Origin: Alphaproteobacteria bacterium
Lineage (GTDB): Bacteria; Pseudomonadota; Alphaproteobacteria; RF32; CAG-239
DNA: 12,136 bases
Reading direction: 5' to 3'
Assembly (NCBI GenBank): GCA_017479785.1
Contig: JAFVBT010000011.1
Coordinates: 1-12,136 of the forward strand
The notes under the pieces are model-generated. The model was not told the origin of the DNA, did not search any database, and saw nothing but the letters and a program-made list of their open reading frames with translations. Positions 6,825 through 12,136 of this stretch are shown piece by piece. A program made the translations under genes and the position numbers. Position 1 is the stretch's first letter; each line of letters begins with the position of its first letter.

Positions 6825-7427
6825 TTATTCGCACGCAAGCCTATCTATAAAATGTCTGACTGTTGAACGGTGAACATTTAAGACTCTGGCAATTTCCGCT
6901 TTTGAAAAACCTTGTTTCAATAACAATTGTAAACGCCGTGCGTTTTTACTGAGTTTGAGTTTTTTAGATTCGGCATTCATGGGTCTTCCGAGTTTTTTAC
7001 CGGTTGCTTTTATACTTGCAAGGCTGGATTTTGTGCGTTGCGATATAAGATTACGCTCTATTTCTGCAGCAAGTCCGAAAGCAAATGCCAAAACTTTACT
7101 TTGAATATCATTGCCCAACCGATAATTTTCTTTGATTGTCCATACCTGACAGTTTTTATTTAGGCAGATTTCCAAAATTTTCATAACTTCTAGTAATGAC
7201 CTCCCTAAACGAGATATTTCACAAGTAATGAGTCTGTCGTCTTCATGTAAATTATTTAGCAATTCCCACAGTTTACGCTTCTCCAGCAACTTTCTGGAGG
7301 ATATTTTTTCTTCAACCCATTTATCTATTTTAATATCTGCACTTTTTACAAATTTCTCAAGTTCAAACCGTTGATGCTCAAGCGTTTGTTTATTTGAACT
7401 GACACGAATATAAGCAATCGTCGCCAT
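6825..7427 (-). CDS. Serine recombinase, Mpi-type DNA invertase
   Basis: A 200-residue small serine recombinase of the resolvase/invertase family, which cuts DNA through a phosphoserine link and rejoins it to invert or resolve segments. The nucleophile is Ser10 in Y-I-R-V-S-S. Active-site arginines are Arg8, Arg73 and Arg76 (I-S-R-L-G-R-S). The dimer/E helix carries F-A-F-G-L-A-A-E-I-E-R (116-125), and a helix-turn-helix occupies about 174-193 (S-K-A-E-I-A-R-V-L-N-V-H-R-S-T-V). The run from V-W-T-I-K through L-A-F-A-F-G-L to E-I-E-R-N-L-I-S-Q-R-T is, from memory, characteristic of the Bacteroides 'master DNA invertase Mpi' group rather than Tn3 resolvases. A perfect AGGAGG lies 7 bases upstream of the ATG. 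The gene diverges from the 7638 gene across a spacer with an inverted repeat it could act on. Its less GC-rich codon choice suggests acquisition by transfer. Confidence 0.92.
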   Translation of the reverse strand: MATIAYIRVSSNKQTLEHQRFELEKFVKSADIKIDKWVEEKISSRKLLEKRKLWELLNNLHEDDRLITCEISRLGRSLLEVMKILEICLNKNCQVWTIKENYRLGNDIQSKVLAFAFGLAAEIERNLISQRTKSSLASIKATGKKLGRPMNAESKKLKLSKNARRLQLLLKQGFSKAEIARVLNVHRSTVRHFIDRLACE

Positions 7428-7472
7428 CTAAAAACCTCCTCAATACTGTTAAAAAAAATGACGCATTTAATA

Positions 7473-7581
7473 GTACGTTTTTGTCAAGCACTTTTTTTAA
7501 AAAAAATATTTTTTTAAATTGTGCAAAATCAGCATGTTAGTGCTTTTACTTTTCAAATTTCTTATGCGGGCAAAAACGTAC
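7473..7581. repeat. Putative invertible DNA segment bounded by 11-bp inverted repeats
   Basis: The left arm GTACGTTTTTG (7473-7483) and right arm CAAAAACGTAC (7571-7581) are perfect reverse complements around 87 bp. The arms contain AAACGTAC, which matches the first eight positions of the ARACGTWCGT core that I recall for Mpi-dependent inverted repeats in Bacteroides fragilis. The location, immediately upstream of an Mpi-type invertase gene and in a promoter region, supports site-specific inversion. The interior is very AT-rich, with a 16-bp palindrome of A7-TA-T7 (7500-7515) and a smaller inverted repeat AAGCACT/AGTGCTT (7486-7492 and 7539-7545). Confidence 0.75.
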
Positions 7582-7595
7582 ATTTATGCCATTAT
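7482..7595 (+). promoter_or_regulatory. Split phase-variable promoter, shown in the OFF orientation
   Basis: TTGACA lies on the minus strand at 7487-7482, straddling the inner edge of the left repeat arm. CATTAT (7590-7595) lies on the plus strand just outside the right arm. Flipping the segment would place TTGACA before the right arm, and the distance to CATTAT would be exactly 17 bp: nine bases of the arm plus 7582-7589. Transcription would then start near 7602 and read the 7638 gene through its AAGGAG site. In the orientation given, the -35 position before CATTAT reads CGGGCA, a poor match, and the leftward TTGACA has no good -10 at 16-18 bp (GCGTCA at 17). Confidence 0.65.
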
Positions 7596-7637
7596 TAGAC
7601 AAACACTGATTTTAACATTTGTCAAAGGAGAAAAAAA

Positions 7638-8342
7638 ATGATTAGAACATCTACTGCTGAAAAACCTTTAGAACAAACCGAAATTATGAACTATGTCAAA
7701 ACACATAAAGCCGAGGTTTTTGACATTGCCAAGATTGCCATTGATGTTGAATTAACAAAGGCTGTCGGTGGAGAAAAGGTTGAAACAAATGTTTTGGCTC
7801 GTGATGGACGCAAAATTGAAGAAACAACAAATACAGCAAAAGAGGGACAAGCTATTGATACCAGACTTTGTATTAATGGTGATAAAGATCAATATGCAAA
7901 AAAGCCTGAAAAAGTTGCGGGTCTATATGAAATCGAAGGTGGTCGCTCTTATGATGATGTTGCCCCCGGTGAAACAGTCAAAGCAAGAACAATAGGTGGT
8001 GAACAACGCAAAGCTATTGTAGCTGAACAGGATATGTATGTTAACGCGTCCTGGGGAGAGATTCAATTTGTGGCTAAAGGTGGTTTGATTACTATCTCCG
8101 GCAATGAGGCTATCGGTAACAATAATCCGTGTGATATGGTATTGGTTGTTGATGGCAAACAAGGAAAAGTACCAATGACCGAACCTGTATTTAAGATTCG
8201 TGCAGATTTGGAAAAACAAGGTATCAAAACAACCCCTGCGGTTGAAAAGTTTTTTAAGACTGCCGCCGAAGAAGATAGGAAGAATCCTTACCTACATGAT
8301 GCATCAAAATCATATGCTAAAGGCAACGATTTAGTAAAGTAA
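7638..8342 (+). CDS. Unknown protein under the putative invertible promoter
   Basis: A 234-residue protein with no signal peptide or membrane segment, so probably cytosolic. I do not recognise it with confidence. The N-terminal third is helical and charged. The middle (about residues 100-165) has a beta-rich stretch with Y-V-N-A-S-W-G-E-I-Q, then K-G-G-L-I-T-I-S-G-N and N-P-C-D-M-V-L-V-V. That order is faintly like PGDYG-type domains, but too weak to name it so. The C-terminus is helical and lysine-rich. The start is clear: AAGGAG at 7625-7630, 7 bases before the ATG. Proline is often CCT and glycine GGT here, whereas lon prefers CCG, consistent with a transferred module shared with the recombinase. 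Expression is probably phase-variable through the upstream segment. A strong terminator follows the stop codon. Confidence 0.78.
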   Translation: MIRTSTAEKPLEQTEIMNYVKTHKAEVFDIAKIAIDVELTKAVGGEKVETNVLARDGRKIEETTNTAKEGQAIDTRLCINGDKDQYAKKPEKVAGLYEIEGGRSYDDVAPGETVKARTIGGEQRKAIVAEQDMYVNASWGEIQFVAKGGLITISGNEAIGNNNPCDMVLVVDGKQGKVPMTEPVFKIRADLEKQGIKTTPAVEKFFKTAAEEDRKNPYLHDASKSYAKGNDLVK

Positions 8343-8353
8343 TTCTCGCATTT

Positions 8354-8384
8354 GAGCCGGGCAACTACGTCCGGCTCTTTTTTT
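8354..8384 (+). terminator. Rho-independent terminator of the 7638 gene
   Basis: GAGCCGG (8354-8360) pairs with CCGGCTC (8371-8377) around a 10-nt loop and is followed by seven Ts (8378-8384). There is no T-run on the minus strand side, so it serves only the plus-strand gene, not uup. Confidence 0.92.
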
Positions 8385-8398
8385 ATAGCCAAATAACT

Positions 8399-10210
8399 TC
8401 AGTTATCTGCGCTTATTTCCTCAGCTTTGGCTTGAATTTCCAACCATTGATTTTCCATTTCGGTGATTTTTTCTTTATTCGCCGCCAATCTTGCGGTCAG
8501 TTCATCAAATTTCACCGGATCGTCAGTATATAAATTCGGATTACCGAGCGCGATTTCAATAGCTTTATTATCTTGCTCAAGATTTTCAATTTCCGCCGGT
8601 AATGTATCAAGGAGATATTGTTCTTTATAACTCAGCTTAACGGTTTTATTGCGTTCACGTGCCTTTGGCTCATCCTTATCCTTTGCTTTTTTGGGTGCTG
8701 TATTTGCCTCTTTATTTTTGAGTTTTTCCAACAATTCGGAATAGGAACCGACATGTTCATATACAGTGCCGTCTCCCTTCATATACAATAAAGACGTAGC
8801 CACTTTATCCATAAAATCGCGGTCGTGACTGACAATCAAGACTGTGCCTTCATATTCATCCAAAACCTCTTGCAATAAATCAAGCGTATCCATATCCAAG
8901 TCGTTTGTCGGCTCATCCAAAACCAACAAATTAGACGGCCGAGCCAATGCCACTGCCAGCATTAAGCGATTTTTTTCTCCGCCGGAAAGCGTTGAAACCA
9001 AACTCTGTGCTTGTTCAGGCTTAAACAAAAAATCTTTCAGATAAGCCACAACATGCCGAAAATGTCCGCGCACCCAAATATGGTCTCCCTCGTCACACAA
9101 GGTTTTCCACAGGGTTTTCTGCGGATTGAGCGTAATGCGGTTTTGATCAAAATATGCTTCCTCCAAATTTTTGCCGATACGAATGAAACCGGAATCCGGC
9201 TCCGTTTTTTTGGTCAGCAATTTTATCAGAGTTGTTTTGCCTGAGCCGTTCGGTCCGACAATTCCGAGTTTATTGCCCTTAATTACGCGTAAAGAAAAAT
9301 CTTTGACAATTTGACGCTCACCGAAAGACTTATAAACGTGTTTAGCCTCAATCACCATTTTAGAACGATATGCGGTTGTTTCGGCTTCCATGTTTACCGA
9401 ACCGATAACTTTAATTTGCTCGCGTCGTTCGGCACGCAACTGTTGCAACCGACGCAATCTGCCCATATTACGTTTGCGGCGCGCGGTTACCCCTTTGTGC
9501 AACCACTCGGTTTCTTCGGCAATTTTCTTATTCAAAGCCTTTTGTTCGATGATTTCCTGATCGATAACCTGCGTTTCCCATTCTTCAAAAAAGCTGAAAC
9601 TTTTATTATTGCGACGCAAAATTCCCCTATCCAACCAAAATGTTGTTTTTGATATATGATTCAAAAACGAGCGATCATGACTGATTACAATAACTGCACC
9701 GGAAAATTTTTGAATAATATCTTCCAATTTTTCAATGGCCGTAATGTCCAAATGGTTGGTCGGCTCGTCCAGAAGCAAAATATCCGGCTCGTTAATTAAA
9801 GCACGCGCCAAAAAAGCCTTGCGCCTTTCACCGCCGGATGCCGTTTTCGGGTTTTGATTTTCCTTAATATCAAAATAAGCAATCAGCTGATCGGCAAGAT
9901 ACGTTTGATTTTTATCATCTTTCGGCAAACCTGACTCAACAATCTCACGCAAAGTTGAAAAACCTTCAAAATTCGGTTCTTGCGGCATATAGCCTACACG
10001 CGTTCCCGGTTGCATAAAAAACTCACCTTCATCGGCCTCTATTTCACCGGCAATAATTTTCAAAAGCGTTGATTTACCGCTGCCGTTTCGCCCGACCAAA
10101 CAAATTTTATCACCGCGATTAATATACAAATCAACCCCTGTAAACAGCGGCTTAATACCAAAAGTCAACTTTGCGTTTTGAATTGTATATATCGGCGCTT
10201 CGGCAACCAT
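8399..10210 (-). CDS. uup: ABC-F family ATPase, Uup type
   Basis: A 603-residue soluble protein with two ATP-binding cassettes and no membrane domain, so an ABC-F protein that acts on the ribosome rather than in transport. Cassette 1: Walker A G-R-N-G-S-G-K-S-T (40-48), signature S-G-G-E-R (125-129), Walker B D-I-L-L-L-D-E-P (143-150). The Arg/Lys-rich interdomain linker (about 210-270) includes R-R-K-R-N-M-G-R-L-R-R-L. Cassette 2: Walker A G-P-N-G-S-G-K-T-T (319-327), signature L-S-G-G-E-K (408-413), Walker B L-L-V-L-D-E-P (428-434). After a Lys-rich tether (about 498-525), a C-terminal coiled coil (about 528-600) is the hallmark of Uup, which in E. coli binds DNA and ribosomes and affects transposon excision and assembly. 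GGGAG lies 8 bases before the ATG. No convincing promoter was found in 10211-10337. It stops with TGA, showing that the standard code is used. Confidence 0.92.
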   Translation of the reverse strand: MVAEAPIYTIQNAKLTFGIKPLFTGVDLYINRGDKICLVGRNGSGKSTLLKIIAGEIEADEGEFFMQPGTRVGYMPQEPNFEGFSTLREIVESGLPKDDKNQTYLADQLIAYFDIKENQNPKTASGGERRKAFLARALINEPDILLLDEPTNHLDITAIEKLEDIIQKFSGAVIVISHDRSFLNHISKTTFWLDRGILRRNNKSFSFFEEWETQVIDQEIIEQKALNKKIAEETEWLHKGVTARRKRNMGRLRRLQQLRAERREQIKVIGSVNMEAETTAYRSKMVIEAKHVYKSFGERQIVKDFSLRVIKGNKLGIVGPNGSGKTTLIKLLTKKTEPDSGFIRIGKNLEEAYFDQNRITLNPQKTLWKTLCDEGDHIWVRGHFRHVVAYLKDFLFKPEQAQSLVSTLSGGEKNRLMLAVALARPSNLLVLDEPTNDLDMDTLDLLQEVLDEYEGTVLIVSHDRDFMDKVATSLLYMKGDGTVYEHVGSYSELLEKLKNKEANTAPKKAKDKDEPKARERNKTVKLSYKEQYLLDTLPAEIENLEQDNKAIEIALGNPNLYTDDPVKFDELTARLAANKEKITEMENQWLEIQAKAEEISADN

Positions 10211-10337
10211 TTTTCAATCTCCCTGCGTATTACTAAAACAAAAATAAAAATATTACAAGATTTTATTTTTTTTGCCTTGAAAGCTCACTATTTTCGTATT
10301 AATGTATGCTAATGTTGTTAACAATATGAGGCTGATT

Positions 10338-11483
10338 ATGAAGAAAATTGTTTTTTATTTATTGTTTGCGATTCTGTTATCGGCACAAAGCCATGCGCAA
10401 GATGTTGATTTATTAAGCAGCGAGATAGACTTAATTTCTAGCGATAATTAAAATTTTTCCGATTCTCATTCCGCGCCGTCTGAAACTCAAACCACCGAAG
10501 AAGAACAACAGCCGAAATCTTCTTGGTTTGGCTTTATTACCCGTCCGTTATCTAAATTTTTTGCCGAGGACGAAGATGTTACCATCTCCGCCGACAAAGA
10601 AACCGAAACTCCTTTTGAAAAAAGCGTACGCCAAGCCGCTGAAGGAAATTTGGAAGACCAGATGAATTTGGCATATATGTACCTTTACGGCACAAACGGT
10701 GTTAAACAAGATTATAAAGAAGCCTTCAAATATTATGAAATGGCAGCCAAACAAAAAGACCCGATTGCATTGAATAATTTGGGAAGTTTGTATTTCAACG
10801 GCATCGGAACGGAACGCGATATCAAAAAAGCCTTAACTTTATTTGAAAGTGCATCGGCTCTCGGAAATGATAATGCCTCTTTGAATTTGGGATTTATTTA
10901 TTTGACAGGTGGCACAAAAAATACGGAACGCAATACCAAAGCGATTGAGTTATTCCAAAAATCAGCACAGGAAGGTAATAAAATTGCGCAGTTTATGGTC
11001 GGCTATGCTTATTACAAGGGTTTTATCCTACCTCAAGATTATCAAAAAGCTTTTCAGTCAATACGCGCTGCCGCCATTGATGGTGCCCAAATTGATGAAG
11101 CACAAATGGTTTTATCGGATATGTATGCCAAAGGCGAAGGCATAACCCAAAATTACCAAAAATCAATCGCTGCATTACGCAATGCAGCCGGTCAGGGCAA
11201 TATGGATGCTATCATAAAATTGGCAGAGCACTATGATGCCGGTGATATTTGTCCGAAAACACCTGTTTCTGCCCATGCATTGTATAATATTGCCGCTGCA
11301 CAAAACATTCATGATGCGGCCAAAAAACGTGACGAAATCGGTAAAACACTCAATCCGGAGATGATTGCGGCCGCACAACAAAATGCCGCAAATTATAGAC
11401 CTAATCCTTCGGAATTAACCTCGTATATCAGACAAACTTACGGGAACAACTTGAGATATTATATTGATATAAATATGAAATAA
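10338..11483 (+). pseudogene. Exported Sel1-repeat protein interrupted by an in-frame TAA
   Basis: The frame starts at ATG 10338 (GAGG at 10328-10331) with a clean signal peptide ending S-H-A after residue 20. It meets TAA at codon 38 (10449-10451), then continues open in the same frame to 11483. Without that stop it would encode 381 residues: signal peptide, Ser/Glu-rich linker, then about six Sel1-like helical repeats with G-x-G and K-A motifs (from about residue 95). The longest uninterrupted piece begins at ATG 10650, but that cuts into the first repeat, whose A-A-E-G-N-L-E-D-Q lies before it, so 10650 is not the native start. Sel1 proteins are usually periplasmic or cytosolic scaffolds for protein contacts. 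The stop may be a true nonsense mutation, an assembly error, or a read-through site. The MprF-like gene follows 10 bases after the stop. Confidence 0.75.
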
Positions 11484-11493
11484 GAGAAAACAA

Positions 11494-12136
11494 ATGGCAT
11501 TTGCAAACAAAAAACGAATATTCAAAAAAATATTGTCCTGGTCAGGGCTTTTTTTCTTCGGATTAGCCGCATATATGATTTATCGTCAGTTGTCAAAATA
11601 TACATTGGATGACATCAAAAATGCCATTGTGGAAATTCCGAATAAAAACATCGCCTTAGCCTGCTTAGCTTCGTTTTGCGGCTATATTGCCTTATCATCT
11701 TATGATTTTCTGGCATTAAAATATATCAAGCGTAAGTTGGCCGCGTGGAAATGGATTTTTGCCGGTTTTATCGGCTTTGCCGTCAGCAACAATGCCGGAC
11801 ACGCTATTGTTTCAGGCGGTGCTATTCGCTATCGTTTATACACACGTTGGCGCGTTCCTGCCACAGATATTGTGAAAATGGTAACTTTTTCGGGCTTTAC
11901 ATATTTGGTTGCGTGCTTCTTTTTGGTGATTATCGGTTATCTGTTTTCGCCTGAACATGTATTATCATCTGTATCTTCGCCATATATCAACTGGACAATT
12001 ATTCTATCCTCTATTGCCGGTTTAGCTTTCTATATGTGGGGTTGCATATATTATAAAAAGCCTATCATGATTAAAGAAATTGAATGTGATATGCCAACCC
12101 CGAAAATGGCGCTTGCGCAAATTATTATCTGCAGCA
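11494..12136 (+). CDS. MprF/YbhN-type integral membrane protein, N-terminal part (runs off right edge)
   Basis: Starting at ATG 11494, 214 complete codons remain open to the window edge. The product begins MAFANKKRIFKK and has at least five hydrophobic segments (about residues 14-31, 51-68, 84-97, 128-149 and 163-180). The stretch S-N-N-A-G-H-A-I-V-S-G-G-A-I-R-Y-R-L-Y (about 98-116) is the conserved loop of the lysylphosphatidylglycerol synthase membrane region (UPF0104). That domain is the flippase half of MprF, which moves aminoacylated phosphatidylglycerol outward and confers resistance to cationic peptides; it also occurs alone in YbhN-like proteins. The C-terminal synthase domain, which would decide between the two, lies beyond the window. 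AAGAGA precedes the ATG, and the 10-bp gap from the Sel1 gene indicates co-transcription. Confidence 0.85.
   Translation, partial: MAFANKKRIFKKILSWSGLFFFGLAAYMIYRQLSKYTLDDIKNAIVEIPNKNIALACLASFCGYIALSSYDFLALKYIKRKLAAWKWIFAGFIGFAVSNNAGHAIVSGGAIRYRLYTRWRVPATDIVKMVTFSGFTYLVACFFLVIIGYLFSPEHVLSSVSSPYINWTIILSSIAGLAFYMWGCIYYKKPIMIKEIECDMPTPKMALAQIIICS

Noticed and set aside
7459..7487. Leftward promoter for the recombinase from the TTGACA in the left arm
   Set aside because: At 16-18 bp only TGCGTC, GCGTCA or CGTCAT are available. The TATTAA-like sequence is about 9 bp away, too close. A promoter here cannot be supported, although weak activity is not excluded.
10277..10305. TTGAAA with TAATGT at 17 bp upstream of the Sel1 gene
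   Set aside because: The -10 matches only 3 of 6 positions and the region is AT-rich. It is too weak to list as a promoter, although one is probably nearby.
1..12136. CRISPR arrays, tRNA/rRNA genes, insertion sequences
   Set aside because: No repeat-spacer periodicity, no tRNA-like cloverleaf or rRNA sequence, and no transposase were recognised. The only mobile-type gene is the serine recombinase.

Overview
The window is AT-rich chromosomal DNA from a Gram-negative bacterium. It encodes a lipoprotein with a clear lipobox, several Sec signal peptides, a proteobacterial-type Lon, a Uup-type ABC-F protein and an MprF-like membrane protein. The overall flavour (DUF1294, DUF4139, Sel1 proteins, CCG/CGT-rich coding against AT-rich spacers) suggests an uncultured, perhaps gut-associated, alphaproteobacterium. 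That placement is an inference from family resemblance; no rRNA or other taxonomic marker is present.

Layout, left to right. (1) 1-80, minus: the first 26 codons of a P-loop NTPase that runs off the left edge. (2) 298-2211, minus: a two-gene operon encoding a DUF1294 membrane protein and then an exported DUF4139 protein, ending in a hairpin terminator. (3) 2345-3990, plus: a lipoprotein and a second exported protein whose reading frames overlap by 7 bp. Their C-terminal halves look like related TolB/LpoB-type domains. (4) 4064-4333, plus: a small unknown protein whose Shine-Dalgarno lies in a perfect 10-bp AU-rich hairpin. (5) 4423-6762: Lon protease with its own promoter and a strong bidirectional terminator. 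(6) 6825-8342: a self-contained module between two terminators, made of a serine recombinase of the Bacteroides Mpi invertase type, a 210-bp spacer and a divergent gene of unknown function. (7) 8399-10210, minus: uup. (8) 10338-11483: a Sel1-repeat protein gene interrupted by an in-frame TAA. (9) 11494 to the edge: an MprF/YbhN-type integral membrane protein, closely spaced behind the Sel1 gene.

The main discovery candidate is in module 6. The spacer between the recombinase and the unknown gene carries a perfect 11-bp inverted repeat (7473-7483 and 7571-7581) around 87 bp. A consensus -35 box, TTGACA, straddles the inner edge of the left arm and points left, towards the recombinase, where no good -10 lies at the right distance. 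If the segment is flipped, the same TTGACA lands exactly 17 bp upstream of CATTAT (7590-7595), which sits just outside the right arm, 42 bp before the start codon of the unknown gene. The window therefore appears to show the OFF state of a phase-variable promoter, with its probable invertase next door. The promoter is split so that the recombination site itself forms the -35/-10 spacer.

A second candidate is the hairpin at 4037-4063 directly upstream of lon's neighbour, which could be an RNA thermometer or an operator. A third is the nonsense codon in the Sel1 gene, which separates an intact signal peptide from intact repeats.
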